Shown here in pieces: positions 35,207-44,480 of a DNA stretch of 64,000 bases (positions within the stretch are counted from its first letter, which is position 1; every line of letters starts with the position of its first letter). Below the pieces are notes generated by a model that saw only the letters and a program-made list of their open reading frames with translations, searched no databases and was not told the DNA's origin. The stretch covers positions 1-64,000 of the forward strand of contig JARJHS010000014.1 of assembly GCA_029269725.1 (NCBI GenBank), in the 5' to 3' direction. This DNA comes from Pollutibacter soli (lineage in GTDB: Bacteria; Bacteroidota; Bacteroidia; Chitinophagales; Chitinophagaceae). Made by a program: the position numbers and the translations under genes.

Positions 35207-35881
35207 CTAATCTTCGTAGGAAAATTCCGGCTCCTCAATTTCAAGCCTGTCGTCAACCCCCGTTACGCCAGGTGCGCTCCATGCCGCATGTTCGGCATCT
35301 TCCCGCTCTGAAGAAGATCGCACGCGACCTTTCAATACAACCTTGTCCCCAACGGTTTCCACTTTGATTTTGTCCGCATCAATGGACGCAGTTCTTTTTA
35401 AGGCAGCTACAATTTTTTCATGAACATCCCTGGCAACCACATGAGGTTTAATTTTGATGTAGTTAATTACAGCTTTTACACCTACCAGGTTTTCAATGGC
35501 AATTTTCGCACTTGCTCTTTGGTATTCCCAGTCAACTTCACCGTCGAGATATACATTCCCATTCTCAACTTTGATCGTTACTTTTTCGTCAGGTACACTG
35601 GAATGCCATTTTAATGCAGCTACCGCGGCTTCCGCTACTTCAGCGTCTGTTTTGGCCAGGAAAGGAGATACACCAAAAGTCATGTCGTCGGCTAATGCCT
35701 TTACTCCGGCAATTTTCAACGCATCTTTTTCCGCTGCGATTTTCTTTGCATAGCTATCCACCTGGCCGGAGAGAGTAACAATCCCTCTTTTAACAGCTAC
35801 ACCGATTTCGGCGGAATTCAGCAATGGATCCCATTTTAATTCATCCATAACGTCTTTTTGAATCTGAATATCACTTTTCAT
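35207..35881 (-). CDS. BON-domain protein (three BON repeats)
   Basis: 224 aa. Three BON domains in a row (about residues 4-70, 77-147 and 149-216), each with the pattern I/V-x-V-x-G/N-G-x-V-x-L-x-G-x-V: VKRGIVTLSGQVDSYAKK, VENGNVYLDGEVDWEYQ, VGDKVVLKGRVRSSSE. No signal peptide is visible, unlike OsmY, so it is probably cytoplasmic. BON domains bind membranes or phospholipids and are common in osmotic and general stress proteins. Single gene with a class I-type CRP/FNR site. Confidence 0.9.
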   Translation of the reverse strand: MKSDIQIQKDVMDELKWDPLLNSAEIGVAVKRGIVTLSGQVDSYAKKIAAEKDALKIAGVKALADDMTFGVSPFLAKTDAEVAEAAVAALKWHSSVPDEKVTIKVENGNVYLDGEVDWEYQRASAKIAIENLVGVKAVINYIKIKPHVVARDVHEKIVAALKRTASIDADKIKVETVGDKVVLKGRVRSSSEREDAEHAAWSAPGVTGVDDRLEIEEPEFSYED

Positions 35882-35933
35882 GATTGATGATTTTTAGGTA
35901 AATAATTTTTAATTCCGGTATGCTTTAAACGAT

Positions 35934-36000
35934 CGAATCTATAAACCTGTATTACCTGAATGCAATGACAGCAGTCAACAGTATCGCTGATTGATCTCAT
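35934..36000 (-). promoter_or_regulatory. CRP/FNR-type site and -7 box of the BON gene
   Basis: CTGAT-TGAT-CTCAT (35987-36000, + reading) is centred 52.5 bp upstream of minus-strand TAGATTCG (35941 down to 35934), the same -7 sequence as before the second usp gene. The ATG is at 35881. Confidence 0.6.
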
Positions 36001-36114
36001 TATCTACCTGAACTCCTTAAAAGAACTTCAACCTGTCTATTCTGTTTTTATCAACTGATAATTGGTCATTTAGTCGAATGATTCCAATTATTATCAATTT
36101 CCTGATACACTTTA

Positions 36115-36393
36115 ATGTTAAAAAAAATGACAGCAGAAAAACTTTGCCAGAGTTGTACCTACCCGATTGATAATATCGAGGACCGCGGTACGGAGAAAGA
36201 TGGCTCGAAGAGCAACCTGTATTGTAAATATTGCTATCAGAATGGCGAATTCACTGATCCGGATATGACCCTGCAGCGAATGATCGGTATTGCTACATCT
36301 GAAATGAAGAAACAACATCTGTCTAAAGAGCTGATTTCACAGACTACTGATATGCTCCCGGGTCTTCTGCGCTGGAAAGTAAAAAGCACATAA
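36115..36393 (+). CDS. Small zinc-ribbon protein
   Basis: 92 aa. Two Cys pairs, LCQSCTYPI (about residues 11-14) and LYCKYCYQNGEFTDP (about 39-42), make one zinc ribbon. This matches the putative zinc-ribbon family of short bacterial proteins. The rest is helical (MTLQRMIGIATSEMKKQ). Start at 36115 or the ATG at 36127. It lies 80 bp upstream of the P-type ATPase gene and may share its transcript. Confidence 0.8.
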   Translation: MLKKMTAEKLCQSCTYPIDNIEDRGTEKDGSKSNLYCKYCYQNGEFTDPDMTLQRMIGIATSEMKKQHLSKELISQTTDMLPGLLRWKVKST

Positions 36394-36473
36394 ACGACAG
36401 CACAACTTCCTGAATTTATGCTTATCCATTCAGTCGGAATTATTCAATTATTAATATTAATGGATCATCGGCC

Positions 36474-39035
36474 ATGGAGTACCAGACTCTTTCCGGAATG
36501 CCATTGGAATCCCTTTTTATACAACTGAATACGTCAACCGACGGGCTAACGTCTGAAGAGGCAACCAATAGATTGAAAAAAAATCCTGTTCCCGGGCACT
36601 CTAACAAATTTTATAAAAACCTGCATCTTCTCGTACGCCAGTTCACCAGCCCGTTAACGCTGCTCCTTGTGGTTGCCGTTGTCATTTCCTCGTTGCTGAA
36701 TGAATACTCAGACAGCCTGATTATTTTGTTGATCCTTCTTGCATCAGGCATGTTAGGATTCTGGCAGGAAGTAAAAGCAGGTAATGCCGCAGACAGATTA
36801 AGAAACATGGTGAAGATGAAACACACCGTTTTGCGCGATAAACGGTTTGTTCAAGTCATTTCAGACAAAATTGTACCGGGTGATATGATCATCCTGGATG
36901 CCGGCGACATGATTCCGGGCGATTGCAGGATAATTGAGTCTGATGAACTGCATGTCAATGAAACTGCACTGACAGGAGAACCATTGCCTGTCGCAAAAAT
37001 AGCCGGTCATTACACAGGAACCGATCTGAAACATAAGAACACTAACTGCTTATGGAAAGGAACTAATGTTATAAGCGGAACTGCAAAAGCTTTGGTGGTA
37101 TATACAGGTTCCGATACCATGCTTGGCAGAATAATTAAAACCATAGATCAATCTTCTGCAACTGCGTTTGAAAAAGACATCAGCAGGTATGGTGTTTTTT
37201 TATTGAAAGTCTCTGTTGTATTATCTGCAATAATTTTGATTGTTAACCTGTTATTTCAAAAATCGATTGTAGAATCGCTTTTGTTTTCACTCGCCCTGGC
37301 TGTCGGCATGGCACCGGAATTACTTCCCGCAATTATCAGTCTGTCAATGTCCGTAGGTGCAAAAAACCTGATGAAGAAAAAAGTAATCGTTAAAAAACTG
37401 ACATCTGTCTTCAACCTGGGTGAAGCTACAATTCTTTGTACTGATAAAACAGGAACAATTACTGAAGGAAAAATGAACGTAAAATCATTTGTCGACGCAG
37501 CAGGTAATCCCGATGAATCGATCGGCGTGTATGCGTCATTGAATTCGGTATTTCAACAGGGGTACACCAATCCTATTGATCTTGCAATTACTTCGCTTAG
37601 CCTGGATATTTCAGGTTACCGCAAAACGGATGAAATACCATTTGATTTCAACAGGAAAAGAATCAGTATTGCTGTTCAACATCTGGACGAACATTTTTTT
37701 GTCACGAAAGGGGCTTTCAAAGAGGTGCTGGAAATCTGCAGTGATGTTCAGATATCGCCTGGCGTGTGCAAATCTTTAACTGAGGAATTCAGGGGCACAC
37801 TACAAAAACAATTCACATCGTGGAGCGGGGAAGGATATCGTATTCTTGGGCTGGCAACAAAGAAGATGTCATCTCTGTCCATTAGCCGGGCGGACGAAAA
37901 GGAAATGACTTTCCTGGGATTTATTCTGATGGAAGATCCATTGAAAAAAAATATCCAGGAGTCAATAAAAAACCTGAAATCCCTGAACATAAGTATTAAA
38001 ATTATTTCAGGCGATAATCGTTTTGCAGCTGGTCATACAGCAAAACAGTTAGGCATCGAAAATCCGGTGATCATTTCCGGTGATGATCTCAGAAATCATG
38101 GGCTTTTATCCCTTAACTATATTGATGTATTTGCAGAAGTGGAACCGATGCAGAAAGAGCAGATAGTCAAAGCGCTTCAGAAATCAGGTGCAACCGTGGC
38201 TTATATCGGAGATGGAATCAATGACGTGTCAGCCATCAACGCAGCCGATGTAGGAATTTCCACCGACAACGCCGTTGATGTCGCAAAGGATGCGGCTGAT
38301 TTCATTCTGCTCGAAAAAGACTTATCGGTATTAGCAGATGGAATTTATGAGGGGCGAAAGTGTTTTGCAAATTCTATAAAGTACATTTTAATTACAACGG
38401 GTGCAACCTTTGGAAATATGTTTAGTCTGTCGATTACTTCTTTTTTCCTCCGGTTCCTCCCCATGCTTCCCAAACAAATACTCCTGACAAATTTCATTAC
38501 CGATATGCCTTTCCTGGCGATTGCATCGGATCATGTAGACAGGGAATCAGTTTCAAATCCAGCCATCTGGGATCTTAAAACAGTCAGGAAGTTTATGATT
38601 GTGTTTGGGATCCACAGCTCCCTGTTTGACATGGCTACGTTTTTTATTTTTTATTTCTTATTCAGGTTGAATGAACCATTGTTTCAAACGACTTGGTTTC
38701 TCGAATCGGTCATTTCAGAAATATTGTTGTTGTTCATAATCAGAACCAAAGGACCTTTGCTCAGCAGCAAACCGGGAACACTCCTGATTATTACGAGCCT
38801 GGCTGCTTTATGTTTACTTATCTTATCTGTCCTTATTCCTGCGGCAAATTATCTGATGGGATTTGTGTACCCCGGGAATCTGAATCTTACTATTGTAGCG
38901 CTTATTTTATTGGCGTATGTCATCAGCGGAGAAATGTTAAAAAAATGGTTTCTGAAACACACTGGCCAGACCCCGGTCCATCATACGGAAATTTCTGTAT
39001 CTCCACAAATCGCCGTAAATATTAGTGCTGAATGA
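36474..39035 (+). CDS. P-type ATPase of the magnesium-transporting (MgtA-like) group
   Basis: 853 aa. The actuator domain has VNETALTGEP, and the phosphorylation motif CTDKTGTITEG lies near residue 322. The hinge is AYIGDGINDVSAINAADVGIS. The transmembrane segment VGMAPELLPAIISLSMS and the C-terminal MLPKQILLTNFITDMPFLAIASDHVD plus FQTTWFLESVISEILLLF follow the P3B (MgtA/MgtB) pattern more than the calcium or heavy-metal patterns. No N-terminal metal-binding domain. Expected role: ATP-driven Mg2+ uptake. The ion is inferred from motif memory. Confidence 0.85.
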   Translation: MEYQTLSGMPLESLFIQLNTSTDGLTSEEATNRLKKNPVPGHSNKFYKNLHLLVRQFTSPLTLLLVVAVVISSLLNEYSDSLIILLILLASGMLGFWQEVKAGNAADRLRNMVKMKHTVLRDKRFVQVISDKIVPGDMIILDAGDMIPGDCRIIESDELHVNETALTGEPLPVAKIAGHYTGTDLKHKNTNCLWKGTNVISGTAKALVVYTGSDTMLGRIIKTIDQSSATAFEKDISRYGVFLLKVSVVLSAIILIVNLLFQKSIVESLLFSLALAVGMAPELLPAIISLSMSVGAKNLMKKKVIVKKLTSVFNLGEATILCTDKTGTITEGKMNVKSFVDAAGNPDESIGVYASLNSVFQQGYTNPIDLAITSLSLDISGYRKTDEIPFDFNRKRISIAVQHLDEHFFVTKGAFKEVLEICSDVQISPGVCKSLTEEFRGTLQKQFTSWSGEGYRILGLATKKMSSLSISRADEKEMTFLGFILMEDPLKKNIQESIKNLKSLNISIKIISGDNRFAAGHTAKQLGIENPVIISGDDLRNHGLLSLNYIDVFAEVEPMQKEQIVKALQKSGATVAYIGDGINDVSAINAADVGISTDNAVDVAKDAADFILLEKDLSVLADGIYEGRKCFANSIKYILITTGATFGNMFSLSITSFFLRFLPMLPKQILLTNFITDMPFLAIASDHVDRESVSNPAIWDLKTVRKFMIVFGIHSSLFDMATFFIFYFLFRLNEPLFQTTWFLESVISEILLLFIIRTKGPLLSSKPGTLLIITSLAALCLLILSVLIPAANYLMGFVYPGNLNLTIVALILLAYVISGEMLKKWFLKHTGQTPVHHTEISVSPQIAVNISAE

Positions 39036-39106
39036 TTTTTTAACAGCAATGCGGAAAGTGAGCAATGCTCAGGGATTGTCTTACATAAAATAAAAATTCG
39101 GCCTCA

Positions 39107-39877
39107 CTAAAAAACAAACCCAATATGTACGATATACCTGAAACCGATGCTGGTGGTTTTCATTACACCGTTCGCATTTAATTCTTTGTCACTTAGTACA
39201 TAGTTCATTCCTGGAAATTTCTGTGTGAGCATATCCTGCACAGCATCTCTCAGCTGCGCACGTTGTTCTTCCGTCAGATCACTACCAAACTTCGCTTCAA
39301 TCTTATACGCAGATATTCCAGGACCGATCATCACCAGATCAATAGAAAATCTTTTCCATAATACAAACTGATACCCCAGTTCTCCGCCGATGGTGTGTAT
39401 GGAAAATTTTGTATCGGAAGAGGCTACCTGTGTGGTACCTCCGGACTTCAGGAAGGTGTACTGATTTTCTCTTTCAAAATTGTTGAATGAATAATAAGGG
39501 CCTATGTATAGTCCATGTGGTGCATTGTATTTATTTTCTTTCTGAAGATAAAACCGATAATCCAGTGAAAAATTAAATCCGTTGTTCTTAAGATCCTTTT
39601 GCAATTGAAAACTATCTGTTGATATTGTAACCAGTTTCGGCAAAGAGGCCCTTCCGATGTTCATTGACATGCTTTGTCTCTTACTTAATATCCGTTCATA
39701 ACCAAAAACAACATAACGGTCAACACCGAATAATAACGCACCGGATAAATTATATCTGATTACATTTTTAAATTGCCTTTGCTTAGTGCTGTCCTGTGAT
39801 TGCGAAAAGCCTGTCATGGAATGGCAGGCAATCATCATACAAAACACAAAGGCGGCTGCCTGTTGAATCTTTTTCAT
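39107..39877 (-). CDS. Hypothetical secreted protein, likely outer-membrane barrel
   Basis: 256 aa with signal peptide (MKKIQQAAAFVFCMMIACHSMTGFSQ). Alternating strands (NFSLDYRFYLQKENKY, GLYIGPYYSFNNFE, GGELGYQFVLWKRF) and an aromatic end (GFRYIVHIGFVF) fit an outer-membrane beta-barrel of the DUF3575-like kind. Monocistronic, convergent with the P-type ATPase gene. No site of the island motif seen upstream. Confidence 0.72.
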   Translation of the reverse strand: MKKIQQAAAFVFCMMIACHSMTGFSQSQDSTKQRQFKNVIRYNLSGALLFGVDRYVVFGYERILSKRQSMSMNIGRASLPKLVTISTDSFQLQKDLKNNGFNFSLDYRFYLQKENKYNAPHGLYIGPYYSFNNFERENQYTFLKSGGTTQVASSDTKFSIHTIGGELGYQFVLWKRFSIDLVMIGPGISAYKIEAKFGSDLTEEQRAQLRDAVQDMLTQKFPGMNYVLSDKELNANGVMKTTSIGFRYIVHIGFVF

Positions 39878-39969
39878 TTTTGTAATATTGTGTCATAAAT
39901 TTTTTTATCTGGTACAATGATCAGGAAACAGGTACGTGCCTATCACGATGAATTCACCCAGCCGGAAAA

Positions 39970-40392
39970 TTAACCTTGCGGCTGTGAAAGAATAACGGCT
40001 TGCTTGTGCAATAATATCCTGCCACAGATGATTAAGACGATTGCCATAAGAGAAACAAGTATCTGTAAAACCGAAAAGATTTTAAAGGTCAGTATTTGAA
40101 TCAGGATCCACATTACAAGCAATACTCCCTGTACGACCACCATTCTCGGATAATGTCTTGACTTCAGAATTCCGGACGTGGCAATGTATAATCCCCTCAA
40201 ACCAAACAAGACAAACAGCACCAGGGCAGGAAAAGTATAGTCCGGAAATATCTTTCTGTTAAGCCATCCCGGTTCAAAGTGAATACTTTGACCGCTTGGA
40301 TCTTTCAATAGGGGAATACTTCCATAAAATGCACCTGCAGCAATTATAACGAGTGTGGTGATACTGGTGTATCGGCAAATGACTTTCGTCAT
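39970..40392 (-). CDS. Hypothetical four-helix membrane protein
   Basis: 140 aa, four predicted transmembrane helices (about residues 9-27, 52-70, 84-102 and 107-125). No family recognised. Its start overlaps the end of the DUF2892-like gene by 4 bp, so both come from one transcript. Confidence 0.7.
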   Translation of the reverse strand: MTKVICRYTSITTLVIIAAGAFYGSIPLLKDPSGQSIHFEPGWLNRKIFPDYTFPALVLFVLFGLRGLYIATSGILKSRHYPRMVVVQGVLLVMWILIQILTFKIFSVLQILVSLMAIVLIICGRILLHKQAVILSQPQG

Positions 40393-40610
40393 AGTATCCG
40401 GTTAATATTATTCTTTTTAAGTGAGCTTAAACCGAATAATGAATACAGCGGGCATGTGCCCACCAAAGCCGTAATGCCCAGTATACCGGCCAATACCAGT
40501 ATTACCCACTTCACTATTCCTTCAGGAACTTCTAAAAAATAATAGCTGAACAGCAATGCAGAAACTATTATACGAACCAACCTGTCAGTTGTACCAAGGT
40601 TCTTTTTCAT
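40389..40610 (-). CDS. DUF2892/YgaP-like transmembrane protein
   Basis: 73 aa. The start MKKNLGTTDRLVRIIVSALL, the two membrane helices and the ending ALVGTCPLYSLFGLSS (Cys before Pro-Leu-Tyr) are typical of the small DUF2892 family, which is also found fused to rhodanese domains. Role unknown. Two TGA-N6-TCA repeats lie 124-159 bp upstream. Confidence 0.88.
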   Translation of the reverse strand: MKKNLGTTDRLVRIIVSALLFSYYFLEVPEGIVKWVILVLAGILGITALVGTCPLYSLFGLSSLKKNNINRIL

Positions 40611-40733
40611 ATGCCTTAAAAGTTTTAAGTTCTGAAATAAATGTCAGGAGTGCCGGTAAGCCGTTTGTTCATCTTTATGACGGATGATTGAGCTTGCGTT
40701 AAATAAAAGTGCTGCTTTAATGAATACCTGAAA

Positions 40734-40769
40734 ATGATGAACGTCAACCAGGTTTTTGATTAAAATCAG
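40734..40769 (-). promoter_or_regulatory. Two candidate CRP/FNR-type sites before the DUF2892-like gene
   Basis: ATGAT-GAAC-GTCAA (40734-40747) and TTGAT-TAAA-ATCAG (40756-40769) lie 22 bp apart, two helical turns. No good -7 box is found at the expected distance; minus-strand CACTTTTA at 40711-40704 is the best at 29.5 bp from the first. Confidence 0.4.
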
Positions 40770-40939
40770 TGAGGTTCGGATAGTTAAGAGCTGGTGTTAC
40801 GTGAATCAGGTGCCGGTGACAATTGAATGAGTTTTTTAACTTTCTCTAAAAAACATTTTCTTTTCCTTATTGCGGTGATTACCCTGGCAGATATATGATA
40901 GACATTGCATCATAAAATTATACTTCTCTCCCCTCTGAG

Positions 40940-41134
40940 TCAAGGTCCTTCTGCCGCAGGCGGAGGTTCATATGGAGGCGTAGTCTCCAATTCTTCTTCG
41001 GGTGGTGGAATGCTTTCGGGATCATCGGTCCAGACTACCTGCTCACCTGTTTCATCCACCGGCAATCTGTTTTGCGTAAGACTGTCATTCGCCGATATTT
41101 CAACGTTTTTATCCTTCTTTTTTGCCCTTGCCAT
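40940..41134 (-). CDS. Small acidic, proline-rich protein
   Basis: 64 aa. Basic start MARAKKKDKN, then an acidic and Pro-rich tail (DDPESIPPPEEELETTPP). Hydrophilic and probably disordered. It lies 19 bp after the erythromycin-esterase-like gene, so it may be its downstream operon partner. No family recognised. Confidence 0.55.
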   Translation of the reverse strand: MARAKKKDKNVEISANDSLTQNRLPVDETGEQVVWTDDPESIPPPEEELETTPPYEPPPAAEGP

Positions 41135-41153
41135 ATAGTATCGTTTTATTTTG

Positions 41154-42491
41154 TTATACGCCGAAAGGATAAGTCTCAGGGGTTAGATTTCCATCAGGTT
41201 TCATATGAACGGGGAACAGCGCACTTGTTTCTTCGAGATAGATAAACGCATCATACCGGAGAGGAAGGATGGTGGGAACATAGTTACCGTACTTTTCATA
41301 TTGCGGATGATATACTACCCCGATTGCTCGGTGGCCTATATGATTCTCCATCATGGAATCATTACGTATAAAATCATCCATCAGCAGCAGTTTGTTTTTC
41401 GCTGATGCTTTATGCAGAAAATATTCCCAGCTTCCATCCATTGCTTCAGGCATGGTCATCGTTTGCATGGGTGCACCCCAATTCCGCCCGGCAGTAACTG
41501 TACCTTTGTAAGAGCCAAAGCCAACCAACACAACTCCTTTTTCGTGATGCTGTGTACGGGCCAGTTCACCGATATTGATCATGCCTTCATCTGCCATATC
41601 AGTAGCCCTGGCGTCTCCTATATGCGTGTTATGCGCCCAAACAACAGCTTTTGAGTTATTTCCATGAAACTTCAGGAGACGTTCGAGTGTATCGGCCATA
41701 TGCCTGTCACGAACATTCCAGCTATGTGGTCCACCCATAATCATCGCGCGATAATATTTTTCGGCATTCACTGTAACCAATGCATTTTGTTCCGTGCTGA
41801 AAACATTTTCGTGATCAGTGTTGTATTGGGGCAGTTTAGTTTGTATCTCTTTGAGCAGTTGAACTACTTCCTGTTGACATGCTTCGGGAACAAGAAGTGT
41901 AGCCCGGGCATAGGAATGTCCTTCATCTTTTTTGTAAGGTTCAAAGCAGTGAAAAGCTTCTTCCGCTACTTTCAGAGCCGCAGGATCGGTTTTTTTCAGG
42001 TATTGCATAATACTGCTCATACTTTCCCAAAGGCTGTAAACATCCAAACCGTAAAACCCAACTTTATTATTTGCAGACAACTTTTTATTGTGCTGTTGCA
42101 TCCAGCCGGCAAGTGCCATTATTTCCCGATTTGCCCACATCCATGTGGGCCATCGGTCAAAAGAGTGTAATACATCAAAGATGCCTTTATTATCTGTATC
42201 ATATCCTTTCACATAACGGTTAAGTCTGTAACAATCCGGCCAATCACCTTCCACCGCAATAAAATTGAAACCTTTTTCCTCCACCAGTTTTCGGGTGATA
42301 TTTGTCCGCCACTGATAATATTCATGTGTGCCATGTGAGGATTCTCCTAACATCACAATACGCGCATCTGCGATGCGATCAAAAAGAGGATCCAGATCGG
42401 CCTTTGACTCCAACGGGTAGCTCCCTTGTTTTATGGCCTCAATTACCTCCTTCATATTCACTGACGCCTGTTTTGTAAAATATCTGCGCAT
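41154..42491 (-). CDS. Erythromycin esterase family protein
   Basis: 445 aa. Family motifs: RIVMLGESSHGTHEYYQWR (about residue 50), FNFIAVEGDWPD, VVWAHNTHIGDA (about residue 290) and HHEKGVVLVGFGSYKGTV. The His and Glu residues in GESSHGT and VEGDWPD are the catalytic set of Ere enzymes. Chromosomal members like this one are usually not macrolide-resistance genes. The neighbouring alpha/beta hydrolase and phosphoribosyltransferase are frequent partners of this family in bacteria. Start ATG 42491; leader about 20 nt from the predicted promoter. Confidence 0.9.
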   Translation of the reverse strand: MRRYFTKQASVNMKEVIEAIKQGSYPLESKADLDPLFDRIADARIVMLGESSHGTHEYYQWRTNITRKLVEEKGFNFIAVEGDWPDCYRLNRYVKGYDTDNKGIFDVLHSFDRWPTWMWANREIMALAGWMQQHNKKLSANNKVGFYGLDVYSLWESMSSIMQYLKKTDPAALKVAEEAFHCFEPYKKDEGHSYARATLLVPEACQQEVVQLLKEIQTKLPQYNTDHENVFSTEQNALVTVNAEKYYRAMIMGGPHSWNVRDRHMADTLERLLKFHGNNSKAVVWAHNTHIGDARATDMADEGMINIGELARTQHHEKGVVLVGFGSYKGTVTAGRNWGAPMQTMTMPEAMDGSWEYFLHKASAKNKLLLMDDFIRNDSMMENHIGHRAIGVVYHPQYEKYGNYVPTILPLRYDAFIYLEETSALFPVHMKPDGNLTPETYPFGV

Positions 42492-42519
42492 AGAACTTGT
42501 CGTATTTGAAGATGATTTT

Positions 42520-42563
42520 CAAAGCAACTTCATTCGTTATCGAAATACAATGATCGTTGTCAG
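42520..42563 (-). promoter_or_regulatory. CRP/FNR-type site and -7 box of the erythromycin-esterase-like gene
   Basis: ATGAT-CGTT-GTCAG (42550-42563) is centred 29.5 bp upstream of minus-strand TTGCTTTG (42527 down to 42520), one mismatch from TAnnTTTG. Confidence 0.68.
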
Positions 42564-42571
42564 TAATAATT

Positions 42572-42616
42572 TTGACTAACCTCATTGTTACGGCCCTTCG
42601 ACAGCTCCTACATTTA
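42572..42616 (+). promoter_or_regulatory. CRP/FNR-type site and -7 box of the YciE-hydrolase-PRTase operon
   Basis: TTGAC-TAAC-CTCAT (42572-42585) is centred 30.5 bp upstream of TACATTTA (42609-42616). The ATG follows at 42635 after AGGAG. It is 22 bp, two helical turns, from the site of the divergent gene. Confidence 0.68.
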
Positions 42617-42634
42617 GGAGAATAAAAAAATGTT

Positions 42635-43159
42635 ATGGAAGAGCAATCAGAAACCATATCCACATTATTTCATCTTTTTAAATACAATGCCAGTAAGTGC
42701 ATGGCCGCTGAAATCCAGCTGAAGCATAGCATGGCAGAGTGGATCACCGGGGCGGGCTCAGTGCAATTGAAAATGGTATTGCAGAAATATTCCGGGTTTG
42801 TTGACCAACATGTGCAAAAGCTCGCAGAATTTACGGAAGAAGAAAATCTCAATTCTATTGCTACGACTGACCAGGTGATGAAAGCATTTGTGGATGAAGC
42901 AAACCAGAAAAATAAATTGTGTACCGATGCCGAAGTCAGGGATGCCAGCCTGCTTGCCAGTGTACAGCTGATCAATCATTTTAAAATCAGTATGTACGGT
43001 ACTGCAACAGCTTTTGCTAAGGAGTTGAATCTGGAACAGGCCGCAGCCGTTTTTCATGAAATGGAGATCAATGAAAAACATATAGATGATCGTTTATCTC
43101 AATTGGCGGGATTCGAGATAAATAAAAAAGCGCATACGACAATTGTAATCCCGGAGTAA
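42635..43159 (+). CDS. DUF892 (YciE/YciF-like) protein
   Basis: 174 aa, all-helical four-helix-bundle pattern: LFKYNASKCMAAEIQLKHSMAEW, a helix with HVQKLAEFTEE, then LLASVQLINHFKISMYGTATAFAKEL and the final helix with FHEMEINEKHIDDRLS. Glu and His residues spaced as in the ferritin-like YciE/YciF stress proteins. Its role is inferred from that family. First gene of an operon with an alpha/beta hydrolase and a phosphoribosyltransferase (11-bp gaps each). Confidence 0.82.
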   Translation: MEEQSETISTLFHLFKYNASKCMAAEIQLKHSMAEWITGAGSVQLKMVLQKYSGFVDQHVQKLAEFTEEENLNSIATTDQVMKAFVDEANQKNKLCTDAEVRDASLLASVQLINHFKISMYGTATAFAKELNLEQAAAVFHEMEINEKHIDDRLSQLAGFEINKKAHTTIVIPE

Positions 43160-43170
43160 AAATCAGTTGT

Positions 43171-43836
43171 ATGAATAATGACTATCATGAAGACGTGAGA
43201 ATACCGGTTGAGAATGTCGCCCTGAGTGGCGACCTGTTCATTCCTGCCGCTGCACAGGCCATCATAGTGTTTTCACATGGCAGTGGCAGCAGCCGGTTCA
43301 GCAAACGCAATCAGCAGGTAGCTTTATATCTGCGTAAAAGAAATTTTGGAACCTTATTACTTGACCTTCTAACACCGGGAGAGGACAGTCAATACCATAA
43401 CCGCTTTGACATTACATTACTTACTGCAAGGTTAGCCGGTGCGACTGAATGGCTGAAAAAACAATCCATTTCGAAAAATTGCGCTATAGGTTACTTTGGT
43501 GCAAGTACAGGTGCGGCTTCTGCGATACAGGCAGCGGCGAAAATAAAAAATATTGGCGCAATTGTATCGCGTGGTGGCCGGCCAGATCTTGCTTCATCAC
43601 AAGCCTTAAAAAGCGTGAAAGCACCAGTTCTTCTGATTGTGGGAAGTCTTGACACAGAAGTATTGCAATTAAACAGGAGGGCTTTTGAAGAAATGCTATG
43701 TTCTAAAGAACTGGCGATAGTGCATGGCGCATCGCACCTGTTTGAAGAAGAGGGAAAGCTGGATGAGGTGGCCCTGCTGGCAACAGCATGGTTCGAAAAA
43801 TACCTGAACCCGGTTCATGTTACACGCAGTTTATAA
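43171..43836 (+). CDS. Alpha/beta hydrolase, dienelactone-hydrolase-like
   Basis: 221 aa. Alpha/beta hydrolase fold with oxyanion region IIVFSHGSGSSRFSKRNQQVA, nucleophile elbow GYFGASTGAASA (Ser near residue 111), acid in LLIVGSLDTEVL and His in IVHGASHLFEEEG. Cytoplasmic. This type often sits beside a phosphoribosyltransferase, as here, and in some genomes is fused to it. Substrate unknown. Confidence 0.88.
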   Translation: MNNDYHEDVRIPVENVALSGDLFIPAAAQAIIVFSHGSGSSRFSKRNQQVALYLRKRNFGTLLLDLLTPGEDSQYHNRFDITLLTARLAGATEWLKKQSISKNCAIGYFGASTGAASAIQAAAKIKNIGAIVSRGGRPDLASSQALKSVKAPVLLIVGSLDTEVLQLNRRAFEEMLCSKELAIVHGASHLFEEEGKLDEVALLATAWFEKYLNPVHVTRSL

Positions 43837-43847
43837 ATCAATTTCAG

Positions 43848-44480
43848 ATGTTCAGAGATCGAATAGAAGCGGGATTGCTGCTGGCCGCGAAATTAAAGAA
43901 ATATAAAAACGACCCCGGAGTAGTCCTGGCAGTGCCGAGAGGAGGAGTGCCCGTAGCTTACGCTGTTGCAAGGGAGTTGGGCTTGCCGATTGAAATTGTA
44001 CTTACCAAGAAAATCGGGCATCCGATGAATAAGGAATATGCCATTGGTGCAGCAAGTCTTACCGACTATTTCATAGTACCGCACGAATATGTTTCCGAAG
44101 AATACATACAGCAGCAACTGAAAGAGATACGTACCAGGCTGAGAGTGATGTACAGACGATTTATGGGAGACCGGGAGCCGGAGAATCTGACAGGAAAAAC
44201 GGTGATCGTGATTGATGACGGTATGGCTACAGGTAATACTGTACTGGGCACGGTACACGTCCTGAAAAAAAGCAATCCCGGCAAAATTATTATCGGAGTT
44301 CCGGTGGCATCTGAAAATGCTGTAAAGTTATTGTCGGAAGAAGTAGATGATGTAGTAACTGTTTTGATACCCGAAGAGTTTTATGGCGTTGGTAGTTTCT
44401 ATGAAGATTTCCGACAGGTAAGTGATGACGAAGTGATGTTCTATCTTGATAAATTAAAAGAGCTTAGGAAAGCGGGATGA
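43848..44480 (+). CDS. Phosphoribosyltransferase-family protein
   Basis: 210 aa. PRPP-binding loop VIVIDDGMATGNTV at about residue 120, with AVPRGGVPVAYAVARELGLP and KIGHPMNKEYAIGA before it. This is the stand-alone type found next to stress hydrolases and not a purine or pyrimidine salvage enzyme of known kind. Start: ATG at 43848 (MFRDRIEAG), because the family begins there and it lies 11 bp after the hydrolase stop. An earlier in-frame ATG at 43788 would overlap that gene. Confidence 0.88.
   Translation: MFRDRIEAGLLLAAKLKKYKNDPGVVLAVPRGGVPVAYAVARELGLPIEIVLTKKIGHPMNKEYAIGAASLTDYFIVPHEYVSEEYIQQQLKEIRTRLRVMYRRFMGDREPENLTGKTVIVIDDGMATGNTVLGTVHVLKKSNPGKIIIGVPVASENAVKLLSEEVDDVVTVLIPEEFYGVGSFYEDFRQVSDDEVMFYLDKLKELRKAG

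Noticed and set aside
36055-36069. CTGAT-AATTG-GTCAT before the zinc-ribbon gene
   Set aside because: The spacer is 5 bp instead of 4 and it lies about 44 bp from the nearest -7-like box, so it does not fit the island pattern.
40905-41138. 77-codon + strand frame rich in Gly and Ser
   Set aside because: Exact antisense of the small acidic gene at 40940-41134; its Gly/Ser content mirrors the Pro codons of that gene.
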